This document shows, piece by piece, positions 16,201 through 25,219 of a DNA stretch of 64,000 nucleotides (position 1 is the first letter of the stretch; each line of letters opens with the position of its first letter). This stretch comes from Trueperaceae bacterium (GTDB lineage: Bacteria; Deinococcota; Deinococci; Deinococcales; Trueperaceae). The notes beneath the pieces were generated by a model. It saw only the letters and a list, made by a program, of their open reading frames with translations. It was not told where the DNA came from and ran no database searches. The position numbers and the translations under genes are program-made. The stretch is from positions 32,860 through 96,859 of the forward strand of contig DASVCN010000009.1 of the NCBI GenBank assembly GCA_036381595.1. The letters run 5' to 3'.

Positions 16201-16860
16201 TCACCGGATGGTCCGTGCTCCGCCGCGCGCCGGGACCAGTTGGATCCGGGCGAGATAGCGCTGGCTCCCGCCCAGTGAGGCGTACTTCCGCCAGATCGCG
16301 TCGAGTTCGCTCTGCATCGCCTTGGCGTCCTCGAAGTTCAGGTAGAGGGCATCGTGCGAGGCCGAGAGAATGGCGGGGGAGGCACTGGCCAACGGGTCCA
16401 CGAGTTCGAACGGTCGGCGGGCCAGTCCTACGTTTAGTACTCCGGCCTCGTCACGCCATACCTGGTGCCCCCAGTTCGGGTACCAGTCCGACCATGCCTC
16501 GAGCATCCCCTTGTCGAACTCTTCGTCCCAGTACCGGTTCCACTGGCCGCTCCAGGTTTCCGGTCCTTCCGCCACCGCATGAGGGATGAAGAAGCTTCGA
16601 GCGGCGCTACGGTAGAGCTTCAGCGGCTTGCCGATCCGCCGGATAGTGCCGCTGACTTCGAGCAGGCCCAGCTGCAGGAACCGCTGTACTCGCCTATACT
16701 GCGTGCTCACTGGGACATCGAGCATTCTTGCCACTTCGGTTACAGTCAGTTCCTGGTCGATGAACGGCGAGAGTTGCGAGAGCGTCGCAGGCTCCCTGAG
16801 GAGGACGGCGGCGCGCGGGTCGCGCACGATCATCACCCTGTTTGCATCCAGCTCTTCCAT
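16201..16860 (-). CDS. winged-helix (ArsR-like) transcriptional regulator
   Basis: The protein has 219 residues from the ATG at 16860, which follows TACCCT by seven bases (leaderless type). An in-frame ATG at 16890 would add ten residues. Residues 15-85 form a winged helix: LSPFIDQELTVTEVARMLDV, the recognition segment PVSTQYRRVQRFLQLGLLEV, and a wing with RRIGKPLKLYR. The C-terminal 130 residues are rich in Trp and Tyr and are probably the ligand-sensing or dimer part. It is divergent from an MFS exporter gene starting 68 bases away, the usual layout for a local repressor of a drug pump. The ligand is unknown. Confidence 0.8.
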   Translation of the reverse strand: MEELDANRVMIVRDPRAAVLLREPATLSQLSPFIDQELTVTEVARMLDVPVSTQYRRVQRFLQLGLLEVSGTIRRIGKPLKLYRSAARSFFIPHAVAEGPETWSGQWNRYWDEEFDKGMLEAWSDWYPNWGHQVWRDEAGVLNVGLARRPFELVDPLASASPAILSASHDALYLNFEDAKAMQSELDAIWRKYASLGGSQRYLARIQLVPARGGARTIR

Positions 16861-16927
16861 ATCAAGCAGGGTAGCGCGACAGTCAGTCATGGATGCGAAT
16901 CGACCGAACCGGGCGAAGGGAGTTGGA

Positions 16928-18130
16928 GTGCTTCGCCCGTTTCATTACGGACCCTTCCTCCGCTACTTCCTTAGCCAATCCATTTCCAGCGTCGGCAATC
17001 GCGTTTATGCACTGGCTCTCCCGTTCCTGATATTCGAGCTAGGGGGCGACGCGGGTGATCTCGGTACCGCTTTCACCGCCTTCTCGGTCCCGCAGCTCCT
17101 GTTCCTCCTGGTAGGCGGCTTGGCGGTGGATCGGCTACCGCGCCGGCAGCTCATGATCCTCGCTGACCTTCTACGCCTGGCTGTCCTAGCGGTCGTCGTC
17201 GTCCGGCTGGCGACAGGAACACCGACCCTCCTCGAAGTGCATCTGATGGCAGGGCTCTTCGGCTTCGCCAGCGCCTTCTTCCAACCCGCGTCGTTCTCCA
17301 TCGTGCCGGAACTCCTACCGAAGGAGGAGTTGGCCTCGGGGAACAGCCTGAGGGCGTTCTCGCAGGAGATGGCCGGGGTGCTCGGTCCCCCGATAGGTGG
17401 GGTTCTCGTGGCCTCGGGCGGCGTCGCTTTCGCACTCGGCTTCGACCTTCTCACTTTCGTGGTCGGGGTGGCACTGCTCTTCACACTACCGGGCGCTCCT
17501 CCGACTGATCCCGACGTCCATGAACCGTTCGCCTTCCGGCAAGAGTTCCTGGCTGGTTTCGACTACGTTCTGGGAAGCACCTGGCTCTGGCTGACCATCC
17601 TCATCTTCGCCTCCGTCAACGTGTTCATGGCCGGCTCGATAGCCGTGGTCCTACCGGTAGTCGCCGAGTCGTCGCTCGGCGGTGCAGCCGCTTTGGGTTG
17701 GCTGCTCGCTGCGATGGCCGGCGGCGCTCTCGGTGGATCGCTGCTCCTGGGCCAGCTGGGACTACGCCGGCGGCGGGGCCTCACGGCCTACCTGGGCGTT
17801 GCTGTCTCCGGGTTCTGCCTGCTGTCGTTCGCCCTGGTTCCTACTATGACCGTGGGGCTTACCTCGATGTTCCTGCTGGGGGCGAGCCTGATCCTCTTCG
17901 GTGTGATCTGGGAGTCTACCGTTCAGGAGCTGGTGCCGGCCCAAATGCTGGGCCGGGTGATAAGTATCGACATGCTCGGGTCGTTCGCGCTCCTGCCTCT
18001 CGGATACCTGCTCCTCGGTCGAGCTGTGCAGGCGTACGGCCCGGCCGTCGTGCTGTTCACATGCGGTACGCTCACCGTCGCGCTCGTGCTCGTCGGCCTG
18101 GCGGTTCCCGCCATCAGGCGTCTCGATTAA
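16928..18130 (+). CDS. MFS transporter (MefA/DHA3-like exporter)
   Basis: A 400-residue membrane protein with about twelve hydrophobic segments. The MFS loop 2-3 motif appears as GGLAVDRLPRRQLMILADLLR near residue 60-80. Family resemblance is to the 12-helix exporters such as macrolide efflux MefA (MFS_3). I chose the GTG at 16928 because GGGAG lies eight bases upstream; the ATG at 16889 overlaps the alternative start of the divergent regulator and has no binding site. The neighbouring winged-helix gene is likely its regulator. Substrate unknown; export of a hydrophobic compound is the family expectation. Confidence 0.88.
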   Translation: MLRPFHYGPFLRYFLSQSISSVGNRVYALALPFLIFELGGDAGDLGTAFTAFSVPQLLFLLVGGLAVDRLPRRQLMILADLLRLAVLAVVVVRLATGTPTLLEVHLMAGLFGFASAFFQPASFSIVPELLPKEELASGNSLRAFSQEMAGVLGPPIGGVLVASGGVAFALGFDLLTFVVGVALLFTLPGAPPTDPDVHEPFAFRQEFLAGFDYVLGSTWLWLTILIFASVNVFMAGSIAVVLPVVAESSLGGAAALGWLLAAMAGGALGGSLLLGQLGLRRRRGLTAYLGVAVSGFCLLSFALVPTMTVGLTSMFLLGASLILFGVIWESTVQELVPAQMLGRVISIDMLGSFALLPLGYLLLGRAVQAYGPAVVLFTCGTLTVALVLVGLAVPAIRRLD

Positions 18131-18205
18131 CCGGATCTGGCGTTGGAGGGCGGTTCGGTGCTCGGCCGAGCAGACGGGCCGGTACGGCGAGAAAGGCAGG
18201 TGACC

Positions 18206-18586
18206 GTGGGAATACTCAGTGGACTACTGGGGCACGCTTCGGAAGTCGACGTCGAGAGGCTGGAGCAGGAGTTCTCGACGCTGCTGGTCGAAGGTGAGGC
18301 GATAGAGCATGCCTATCGGGTCCTCCGCGACCTGATCGTGTTCACCAACCTGCGGCTTGTGCTAGTGGACAAGCAGGGTCTCACGGGGAAGAAACGGGAG
18401 TACGTCTCGGTCCCGTACGGCAGCATCACCCGCTTCTCCAAGGAGACGGCCGGCCGTTTCGACATGGACGCCGAGATCAGGCTCTGGCTGCGCGGCGAGG
18501 GCTCCCCGATGACTTTCGAGTTCCGGAAGGACAGGAACGTTCACGACGTCTACCGGATACTGAGCAGTTACGTGCTGAAGGGGTAG
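18206..18586 (+). CDS. bacterial PH-domain protein (YvbH-like, single domain)
   Basis: A 126-residue soluble protein. The start GTG at 18206 gives MGILSGLLGHASEVDVERL, the usual beginning of this family; AGGCAGG lies upstream. The single PH-like domain shows LVEGEAIEHAYRVLRDLIVF, then TNLRLVLVDKQGLTGKK and YVSVPYGSITRFSKETAGRF, all conserved in short bacterial PH proteins. Some members assemble into ring-like oligomers, but their role is unclear. It is 75 bases downstream of the MFS gene and may be co-transcribed, although no functional link is evident. Confidence 0.88.
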   Translation: MGILSGLLGHASEVDVERLEQEFSTLLVEGEAIEHAYRVLRDLIVFTNLRLVLVDKQGLTGKKREYVSVPYGSITRFSKETAGRFDMDAEIRLWLRGEGSPMTFEFRKDRNVHDVYRILSSYVLKG

Positions 18587-18594
18587 CCTGAGGC

Positions 18595-19551
18595 CTACAG
18601 ACCGAGCCACCGCAGCTCCTCGGGCGTGAGGGCGTGTGGCTCCCGGCGCAGTTGATCGAGCGAGGCGATCGACAGGAACTCGGCCGCTTCCAGCGGCTCG
18701 GGCCGTTCGAGGAAGCCGAGGGTCGCGGCCAGCAGGCCTACCACCTTCGCGGCCGTTACACCGCTGCTCCTCAACGCCGAGAGGGTGAGGGAACCGCGTC
18801 GTTTGGCGAGGCGCTCGCCACTTTCGTCGAGCAGCAGCGGAACGTGCATGAACGCCGGAGGCTCCCTGCGCAGCGCCCTGTAGACGAGGAGTTGGGCGGC
18901 GGTCGAATGCAGCAGGTCGTCCCCCCTCACCACCTCTTCGATACCCATCTCCAGGTCGTCCACCACCACCGCGAACTGGTAGGCCCAGGCGCCGTCCGCT
19001 CGCCGCAGCACGACGTCGCCCACCTCGCTGGCGGCCTCGAACACAACCTCGCCGTGGAGGGCGTCGTGGAAACGCAACTCGGTCTCCTCGGCCTGCAGCC
19101 TCAACGCGGGTCGCTTCCCTTGGGCCCTCTTGCGCTCCCTGACGAGCCGGTTCCGCCGCCGCTCCTGCTCCCCGTACACGGGTGTTGCACCATGCGGGGC
19201 AGAGGAGAGCTCGCGTAGTTCCCGCCTCGAGAGGTAGCACTCGAACACCGCTTCGCGGTCGGCCAGTTCGGCCAGCGCCCGCTCGTACAGGGCGTGGCGC
19301 TGCGACTGGCGGTACGGTGCGTGGGCGCCCCCCACGTCCGGACCCTCGTCCCAGTCGATCCCCAGCCAGCGGAGCTCGTCGAGGTTCCCTGGCACCGCCG
19401 CCGGCACGGTGCGCGGTTCGTCGAGGTCTTCGACCCTCATCACGAAAGAGGAACCGGCGCCACGGGAGCGCCACCAGGCGACGAGCGCGGTGCGCGCGTT
19501 GCCCAGATGGAGGTCGCCGGTGGGGCTGGGCGCGTAGCGTCCGCGACTCAT
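18595..19551 (-). CDS. gluQ: glutamyl-Q tRNA(Asp) synthetase-like
   Basis: A 318-residue truncated GluRS paralogue that lacks the anticodon-binding domain. It has the HIGH-like YAPSPTGDLHLGNARTALVA at residues 6-25, RVEDLDEPR, YRQSQRHALYERALAEL, and a KMSKS-like LAKRRGS near 255. The family glutamylates queuosine in tRNA-Asp. Where the bacterial family usually has a zinc-binding Cys pair (CxC before SRREL), the sequence here reads FECYLSRREL with only one Cys, so zinc is probably absent. It follows xpt by 28 bases. A discriminating-GluRS role is excluded by length. Confidence 0.88.
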   Translation of the reverse strand: MSRGRYAPSPTGDLHLGNARTALVAWWRSRGAGSSFVMRVEDLDEPRTVPAAVPGNLDELRWLGIDWDEGPDVGGAHAPYRQSQRHALYERALAELADREAVFECYLSRRELRELSSAPHGATPVYGEQERRRNRLVRERKRAQGKRPALRLQAEETELRFHDALHGEVVFEAASEVGDVVLRRADGAWAYQFAVVVDDLEMGIEEVVRGDDLLHSTAAQLLVYRALRREPPAFMHVPLLLDESGERLAKRRGSLTLSALRSSGVTAAKVVGLLAATLGFLERPEPLEAAEFLSIASLDQLRREPHALTPEELRWLGL

Positions 19552-19578
19552 GGCCGGCAGATCAGCGTCGTCGGGCTC

Positions 19579-20172
19579 TCACCGTTGCGCCTCGTCGGCG
19601 AGGACGATACCGTCGACGCCCAGCGACGAGACGACGGCCAGGGACACCAGTGGCACGCCGAGGGGACCCAGCAGCGACCTCCCCCCGGCGAACGACTTCT
19701 CTATCACGAAGCCGGCGCCGACGAGCTTCGCCCCGGCTCCTTCGATCAGCTGTGCGAGCGCCACGACCGTTCGACCGCTGGCGAGGAAGTCGTCGATGAG
19801 CAGGGTCCTGTCGCCGGGCCTCAGGTACTCGGGAGAGACCAGCAGTGAAGTGATGCCCCCCTTCGTATGCGAGGGCGCCCGGGCCTCGAGCGCACGATCA
19901 CTCATCGTCACCGGGCGCTTCTTCCTGGCGTATACGAGGGGCACATCGAAGGCTATCGCCGTGGCGAGCCCCGGCCCTATGCCGGAAACCTCTGCCGTCA
20001 CCACGCGGCTGACTCCCGTCACGCCCGCCGCTTCGAAGCGCCGTCGGAACTCGCGCCCCATCTCGAGCGTGAGGCGCGGGTCGAGCTGGTGGTTGAGGAA
20101 GCCGTCCACCTTGAGGATGTTGCCCGGGAGGACCCTTCCCTCCGCCAGGATACGCTCGCGAAGCTCCTTCAC
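19579..20172 (-). CDS. xpt: xanthine phosphoribosyltransferase
   Basis: A 197-residue type I phosphoribosyltransferase that salvages xanthine to XMP. The start is a GTG with GAGGGGG two bases upstream, eight bases after the prolyl oligopeptidase stop; the longer upstream frame overlaps that gene. Family marks are ILKVDGFLNHQLDP near 20-33, AEVSGIGPGLATA near 60, PLVYARKKRP near 85 and the PRPP loop LLIDDFLASGRT near 130. The order prolyl oligopeptidase-xpt-gluQ suggests one transcript. No purine riboswitch is present upstream. Confidence 0.9.
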   Translation of the reverse strand: MKELRERILAEGRVLPGNILKVDGFLNHQLDPRLTLEMGREFRRRFEAAGVTGVSRVVTAEVSGIGPGLATAIAFDVPLVYARKKRPVTMSDRALEARAPSHTKGGITSLLVSPEYLRPGDRTLLIDDFLASGRTVVALAQLIEGAGAKLVGAGFVIEKSFAGGRSLLGPLGVPLVSLAVVSSLGVDGIVLADEAQR

Positions 20173-20179
20173 GTCCCCC

Positions 20180-22258
20180 TCACCCGGCCGCCTCACGCGG
20201 ATGCGTTGCCGTCGACTCCGCTCCTTCACCCAGCTCCTTGAGGAGGAATGCCCAGACCTCGGCGTACTCATCGATGATCGCGTCCGTAGGCTTGCCCATG
20301 CCATGGCCTGCCCGCGTTTCTATCCTCACGAGAATCGGATGATCACACCCTTGAGCCGCCTGCAGCGTCGCAGCGAACTTGAAGGTGTGAGCGGGAACGA
20401 CGCGATCGTCGTGATCTCCGGTCGTGAGCAGAGTGGCCGGGTAGCAGGTACCCGGCTGCACGTTGTGAAGCGGCGAGTAGGCGTGGAGGAAGGGGAACTG
20501 CTCGGGGTCGTCGGCTCGACCGAAGTCGGATGCCCAGCGAGAACCGACGGTGAACAGGTGGTAGCGAAGCATGTCGAAGACGCCTACGGCGGCGTGAGCC
20601 GCCCCGAACAGTTCCGGCCTCTGCGTGATACACGCCCCAACCAGCAGGCCGCCGTTCGAACCTCCCTGGATCGCAAGCCTCTTAGTCGAGGTGATCCCGC
20701 TCCAGATCAGGTGCTCGGCACAAGCTATGAAGTCGTCGAAGACGTTCTGCTTCCTCTCGAGGGTGCCGGCCTCGTGCCACTCCCGGCCGTACTCGCCCCC
20801 GCCACGGAGGTTGGCGATGGCGAGGACGCCGCCCCGCTCGAGCCAGGCGAGTCTGTTGACCGAGAACGCTGGGGTGAGCGAGACGTTGAAGCCGCCGTAG
20901 CCGTAGAGGAGCGCAGGGTTGTCGCCGTTGCGTTCCAGGTCGCGATGGTGGACGAGGAAGAGCGGCACCCTGGTGCCATCGGGCGATTCCGCGAACTCCT
21001 GCCGCACCAGGTAACGAGAGGCGTCGAAAGGTAGATCGGGGTCGCTGAGTCGCTCCATCTTGCCGGAGGGGTAGCTGAGTCTGTAGGCGGTCGGTGGTTC
21101 GAGGAAGGAGGTGAAGAGGATGAATCCTTCGTCGTGGTCCCGCTCTCCGGTGAGGGCGGCGACGCTACCCAGGCCGGGCAGTTCGATCTCACCCTGCGGC
21201 TCTCCTCCCGTGCTGCAGCGCCTGAGCCGGTGGCTGCCATGCTCCTGGTATGTCAGCACGAACTCGTTGGCGACCAGGCCGGCCCCCTCCAGCAGATAGT
21301 CCCCCTCGGGCACGAGGTCGCGCCACACCGTAGGTGAGGCCAGGTCGACCGCAACCACTTTGCCCATGCCGTTGCCGCGGTCGGTCCGCAGGTAGAAGGT
21401 GTCGCCGTCGTTGCCTATGAACAAGACCTGATCCTCGAACTCGTCGACCAACGGCTGGAACTCTCCCCCCTCGAGTGGGCGATAGTAGAGCAGGTTCCTG
21501 GGCTCGGTACTGCGGGAGATATGCAGCACCAGGTAGCGGTCGTCATCGGAGGTCGCAGCGAAGAACATCCAGGAAGGCTCGTCCTGACGCTCGAAGACGA
21601 CCACATCCTCAGACTGCTCGGTGCCGATGCGGTGGAGACAGAGCTTGGGTGCCTCGTTCCGCTCCAGATAACGGTCACCCTGCGGCTCCTCGAATCGTTG
21701 ATAGTAGAAACCGGAACCGTCGCGCAGCCAGGCCAGGCTGGTGAACTTCACCCACTCGAGCCGGTCGGCGAGATCCTCGCCGGTAGCTACGTTGCGCACG
21801 TGCCAGGTGGTCCAGTCGGAACCGGCCTCACTCAGTCCGTAGGCGAGCAGTTCTCCATCCGGACTCGCCGAGGTACCGGTAAGCGCCACCCGACCGTCGC
21901 GTGAGAGGGTGTTGGGATCGAGGAGGATTCGTCCTGCCGCGCCCGCTTCCGGCATGACGAAGAGGACGTCCTGCTTCTGCAGGCCGCTATTGCGCAGCTG
22001 GAAATAGCGCTTCCCCTTGCGGACCGGAGCGGATTCGCGGGGATGGTTCCAGAGTTCAGCCAGGCGACGCCTGATCTGAGCCGCCAGCGGATCCCCTTCG
22101 AAGTAGCATCGCGTCACTTCGTTCTGGCGGGCGATCCAGTCCCGAACCTCCGGGGTTTCGGCGGACTGCTCGAGCCAGCGGTAGGGGTCGGCGACTACGG
22201 TCCCGTGGAAGTCGTCGATCTGAGCGTCTCGCTTGCTCTCGGGATAGCTGTCGTGCAT
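20180..22258 (-). CDS. prolyl oligopeptidase, S9A family
   Basis: A 692-residue cytosolic serine peptidase cutting short peptides after proline. Residues 1-400 form the beta propeller (starting YPESKRDAQIDDFHGTVVADP followed by YRWLE). The catalytic domain has the nucleophile in IQGGSNGGLLV, an Asp in the GDHDDRVVPAH segment and the His in RAGHGMGKPT. Length is normal for the family (about 690-710), and no signal peptide is seen. The ATG at 22258 is preceded by TAGCTT at five bases, so the message is likely leaderless; a GTG five codons upstream is the alternative. It is first in the transcript with xpt and gluQ. Confidence 0.94.
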   Translation of the reverse strand: MHDSYPESKRDAQIDDFHGTVVADPYRWLEQSAETPEVRDWIARQNEVTRCYFEGDPLAAQIRRRLAELWNHPRESAPVRKGKRYFQLRNSGLQKQDVLFVMPEAGAAGRILLDPNTLSRDGRVALTGTSASPDGELLAYGLSEAGSDWTTWHVRNVATGEDLADRLEWVKFTSLAWLRDGSGFYYQRFEEPQGDRYLERNEAPKLCLHRIGTEQSEDVVVFERQDEPSWMFFAATSDDDRYLVLHISRSTEPRNLLYYRPLEGGEFQPLVDEFEDQVLFIGNDGDTFYLRTDRGNGMGKVVAVDLASPTVWRDLVPEGDYLLEGAGLVANEFVLTYQEHGSHRLRRCSTGGEPQGEIELPGLGSVAALTGERDHDEGFILFTSFLEPPTAYRLSYPSGKMERLSDPDLPFDASRYLVRQEFAESPDGTRVPLFLVHHRDLERNGDNPALLYGYGGFNVSLTPAFSVNRLAWLERGGVLAIANLRGGGEYGREWHEAGTLERKQNVFDDFIACAEHLIWSGITSTKRLAIQGGSNGGLLVGACITQRPELFGAAHAAVGVFDMLRYHLFTVGSRWASDFGRADDPEQFPFLHAYSPLHNVQPGTCYPATLLTTGDHDDRVVPAHTFKFAATLQAAQGCDHPILVRIETRAGHGMGKPTDAIIDEYAEVWAFLLKELGEGAESTATHPREAAG

Positions 22259-22294
22259 GGGAAAAGCTACCACGGGTACCGGAACCTGCTGAAG

Positions 22295-22318
22295 GAGGGC
22301 GGCCGCGCGGCCGCCCTC
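22295..22318. terminator. 24-bp perfect palindrome after sucD
   Basis: GAGGGCGGCCGC followed directly by GCGGCCGCCCTC is fully self-complementary. It lies 23 bases past the sucD stop and just upstream of the prolyl oligopeptidase start on the same strand. There is no T run. It is probably a sucCD transcript end or a protein-binding palindrome. Confidence 0.5.
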
Positions 22319-22340
22319 GCTCGTCGGGCTGAGACCCTAC

Positions 22341-23279
22341 TCAGGCTCGTCCGGCCCGCTCCATCGCGTTCATCATCGCGGTGCCCATGTCCGAGGGGCT
22401 CTCGGCGACTTCGACGCCGGCCTCGCGCAACGCGCTGATCTTGTCGGCCGCCGTGCCTTGCCCGCCCGAGATGATGGCGCCCGCGTGCCCCATCCGCTTG
22501 CCCGGAGGTGCGGTGGTGCCGGCGATGAAGGCGGCCGCCGGCTTGCCGAGCTCCTTGGCTATGAACTCGGCGGCCTGCTCCTCGGCGCTGCCGCCTATCT
22601 CGCCGATCAGGATCACGCCTTCGGTTTCCGAGTCGTCGGCGAAGAGCTCGAGCACGTCCACGAAGTTGGTGCCGTTGACCGGGTCGCCGCCGATGCCAAC
22701 GGCAGTGCTCTGCCCCAGCCCGTTCTGGGTGAGCTGGTGCACAGCCTCGTAGGTCAGGGTTCCCGAGCGGCTCACCACGCCGATGCGGCCCCGCTTGTGG
22801 ATATAGCCCGGCATGATGCCGATGCGACACTCGCCGGGGGTGATCACGCCGGGACAGTTCGGTCCCACCAGGCGTGTGTTCCGGCCCTGCAGGTAACGCT
22901 TGACCCTGACCATGTCGTCGACCGGGATGCCCTCGGTGATGCAGATGACGAGCTCTAGTCCGGCGTCGACCCCCTCCATGATCGCGTCGGCGGCGAACGG
23001 AGCGGGTACGAAGATGACGGAGGTGTTGGCTCCGGTCTCCTTGACCGCGTCACGGACCGACGGGTGGATGGGCACCTCGACCCGATAGGTGTCCGGTCTG
23101 CCGGTTACTCCGCTGTGGTCGGTTTCCCCTTCGAACAGCTCCACCTCGCCGGCGCGGGTGGGGTGAACGGCGGCAACCACTTCTGTTCCGTAGGCGATCG
23201 AGCGGTCGGCGTGGAAACGACCCGCCCCGCCGAGACCCTGTATCAGCAATCTGGTGTCCTTGCCTACGAGGATGCTCAT
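22341..23279 (-). CDS. sucD: succinyl-CoA ligase alpha subunit
   Basis: This CoA-binding subunit of the TCA-cycle ligase carries the phosphorylated His: His265 in [33 protein letters not shown] and [16 protein letters not shown] are strongly conserved. At 312 residues it is longer than the usual 288-290, mainly through an insertion around residues 40-70 ([19 protein letters not shown]), and the glycine loop is [10 protein letters not shown] rather than QGITGxxGxxH. Its ATG overlaps the sucC stop by four bases, so the two subunits are coupled. Confidence 0.95.
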   Translation of the reverse strand: MSILVGKDTRLLIQGLGGAGRFHADRSIAYGTEVVAAVHPTRAGEVELFEGETDHSGVTGRPDTYRVEVPIHPSVRDAVKETGANTSVIFVPAPFAADAIMEGVDAGLELVICITEGIPVDDMVRVKRYLQGRNTRLVGPNCPGVITPGECRIGIMPGYIHKRGRIGVVSRSGTLTYEAVHQLTQNGLGQSTAVGIGGDPVNGTNFVDVLELFADDSETEGVILIGEIGGSAEEQAAEFIAKELGKPAAAFIAGTTAPPGKRMGHAGAIISGGQGTAADKISALREAGVEVAESPSDMGTAMMNAMERAGRA

Positions 23280-24499
23280 CGCGCCAGCTCCACGACCTTG
23301 CGGGCGCCCTCTTTCATGCTCGCCGCCGAGACGAGGTTGAGTTTCGACTCGTCGAGTATCCGCTTGCCCAGGTCCACGTTCGTACCCTCGAGGCGCACGA
23401 CCAGCGGCACCTCGAGCCCCACCTCCTTGACCGCGCCGACGATGCCCTCCGCGATGACGTCGCAGCGCATGATGCCGCCGAAGATGTTGACGAAGATGCC
23501 GCGGACGTTCGGGTCCCGGGTGATGATCCCGAATGCCGCCGCGACGTTCTCGGTCGTGGCGCTGCCGCCCACATCGAGGAAGTTCGCCGGCTCTCCGCCC
23601 ACCTGCTTGATGGTGTCCATCGTCGCCATGGCGAGGCCGGCGCCGTTGACCAGGCAGCCGATGGTGCCGTCGAGCTTGATGAAGGCCAGGTCGTACTTCC
23701 CGGCCTCGACCTCGGCTGGATCCTCTTCGCTCTCATCGCGCATCGCGGCGATCTGCGGGTGGCGGAAGAGCGCGTTCCCGTCGATGCTCATCTTGCCGTC
23801 GAGGGCCATGACGTCGCCCGACTTGCTGACGACCAGAGGGTTGATCTCCAGCAGCTCGGTGTCGAGGTCACTGGCCACCTTGCCGAGCGTGCTGATGAAC
23901 CGTTTGCCGTTCTTGTAGGCCTGGCCGCGCAGCCCCAGGTGCCAGGCGAGGTAGTGGGCCTGGAAAGGCATCAGCCCGACCGCCGGATCGACGGTCTGGC
24001 GCAAGATCTTCTCGGGGGAACGGGCCGCGACCTCTTCGATCTCCATCCCGCCTTCGGTCGAGGCCATCACCACGTTGCGGCCCTGAGCGCGGTCGAGCAC
24101 CACCGAGAGGTAGAGTTCGCGGTCGATGTCTATCCCCTGCTCGATGAGGAGGGTGCGGACCTCCTTGCCCTCCGCCCCGGTCTGGACGGTGACGAGGGTC
24201 GATCCCAGCATCTTCTCGGCCAACTCCTCGACCCGCTTCTCCGCGGCTTCGACGCCACCTTCGATCCCATCGGTGACCACGGTGACGCCACCGAGTTCCG
24301 GATGCTCCTCGAATCTGCCCTTGCCGCGACCGCCGGCGTGGATCTGCGACTTCACCACCACTACGGGGTTGCCAGTGGCCTCGACGAGCGGCCGAACGGC
24401 CGCCGCCGCTTCGCTTGCCGAACGCGCGACCCGCCCTTCGGGAACGGCCAGACCGCGTTCTCGCATAAGACTCTTGGCCTGGTACTCGTGGATCTTCAA
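23276..24499 (-). CDS. sucC: succinyl-CoA ligase beta subunit
   Basis: This ATP-grasp subunit binds nucleotide and determines ADP/GDP use. The N-terminus reads (TTG)[19 protein letters not shown], then [14 protein letters not shown] near 50-62, [20 protein letters not shown] near 215 and [19 protein letters not shown] near 330, all typical. At 407 residues it is slightly longer than E. coli SucC (388). The start is TTG with GGAGGT six bases upstream. A divergent Mog-type gene begins at 24689, and the promoters lie between, although I see only a weak TAGGCT box for sucC. Confidence 0.96.
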   Translation of the reverse strand: MKIHEYQAKSLMRERGLAVPEGRVARSASEAAAAVRPLVEATGNPVVVVKSQIHAGGRGKGRFEEHPELGGVTVVTDGIEGGVEAAEKRVEELAEKMLGSTLVTVQTGAEGKEVRTLLIEQGIDIDRELYLSVVLDRAQGRNVVMASTEGGMEIEEVAARSPEKILRQTVDPAVGLMPFQAHYLAWHLGLRGQAYKNGKRFISTLGKVASDLDTELLEINPLVVSKSGDVMALDGKMSIDGNALFRHPQIAAMRDESEEDPAEVEAGKYDLAFIKLDGTIGCLVNGAGLAMATMDTIKQVGGEPANFLDVGGSATTENVAAAFGIITRDPNVRGIFVNIFGGIMRCDVIAEGIVGAVKEVGLEVPLVVRLEGTNVDLGKRILDESKLNLVSAASMKEGARKVVELAR

Positions 24500-24653
24500 A
24501 AGACGACCTCCAGTTGCTTGTTGTCCCGGTTGTGCTGTCGAAACCGGCTGCTGTGCCCCGAACGCGCCCTAGCCTAACGCGCTACGAACTCTCCCGCTAC
24601 CGTTGTAGACGTTCGTCCGGGTGATGGGTGCCCGGGAGCGCGCCTCCCCGCGG

Positions 24654-24683
24654 TTGCCGTCCGATGCGGCAGAGACGTACCAT
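24654..24683 (+). promoter_or_regulatory. promoter TTGCCG-18-TACCAT with leaderless start
   Basis: TTGCCG (24654-24659) and TACCAT (24678-24683) are 18 bases apart. The ATG of the Mog-fold gene follows five bases after the -10 box. Confidence 0.7.
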
Positions 24684-24688
24684 TCGGC

Positions 24689-25204
24689 ATGATTCGCACC
24701 GCCATACTTAGCGTTCAGGGGAGCGGCGGGAGCGGGGAGGGCACGGTCGCAGCCGTCCGCGAGGTGCTCGGACGCGGGCCGTTCACCGAGGTCGACTATC
24801 AGGTAGTGCCCGACGAGCAGGCGATGATCAGGGCGAAGCTGAGGCTCTGGGCCGACGACTCCTCGGCCGACCTGGTCCTCACCCTCGGGGGGATAGGGGC
24901 CCAGATGCGCCATCGCACGCCAGATGCCACCCTCGAAGTGATCGACAGGCAGTTCCCGGGCATACCCGAGATTCTCCGGGCCGCTGGCTCCCGCGAGGAC
25001 CGCGGGGCGGGACTATGGCGGGCCGCGGCCGGGGTGCGCCGGCACACGCTGATCGTCAACCTTCCCGGTGAAGCGCGTTCCGCGGGAACTGCCCTCGCCG
25101 CCGCCCTTCACCTGCTGTCCGACGCCGCTCGGGTCCTGGCCGACGCTCGCAGGCTGGCGGCCAACCTCGACCCCGAAGCGGATTCGAACCCTCCCGGCCG
25201 CTGA
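24689..25204 (+). CDS. divergent MogA/MoaB-fold protein
   Basis: A 171-residue single-domain protein with the molybdopterin-binding Mog/MoaB fold: N-terminal ILSVQGSGGSGEG, VVPDEQAMIRAKLRLWADD near 35-55, ADLVLTLGGIGAQMRHRTPD near 58-78, VIDRQFPGIPEIL near 83 and TLIVNLPGEARSAG near 122. In MogA/MoaB the middle loop reads GGTGxxxRDxTP; here it is GGIGAQMRHRTP, losing the conserved Thr and Asp. This may impair adenylyl transfer to molybdopterin. It is followed 15 bases later by the DUF456 gene. I see no other molybdenum-cofactor genes in the window. Confidence 0.75.
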   Translation: MIRTAILSVQGSGGSGEGTVAAVREVLGRGPFTEVDYQVVPDEQAMIRAKLRLWADDSSADLVLTLGGIGAQMRHRTPDATLEVIDRQFPGIPEILRAAGSREDRGAGLWRAAAGVRRHTLIVNLPGEARSAGTALAAALHLLSDAARVLADARRLAANLDPEADSNPPGR

Positions 25205-25219
25205 GGCCTCACCATCGGC

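Noticed and set aside
16889..16927. MFS start at ATG 16889, overlapping the alternative regulator start at 16890
   Set aside because: No ribosome binding site and conflict with the divergent gene; GTG at 16928 has GGGAG at good distance.
20172..20304. Purine riboswitch or longer N-terminus upstream of xpt
   Set aside because: The region is the coding end of the prolyl oligopeptidase gene; no purine aptamer core is visible and the GTG at 20172 has a binding site.
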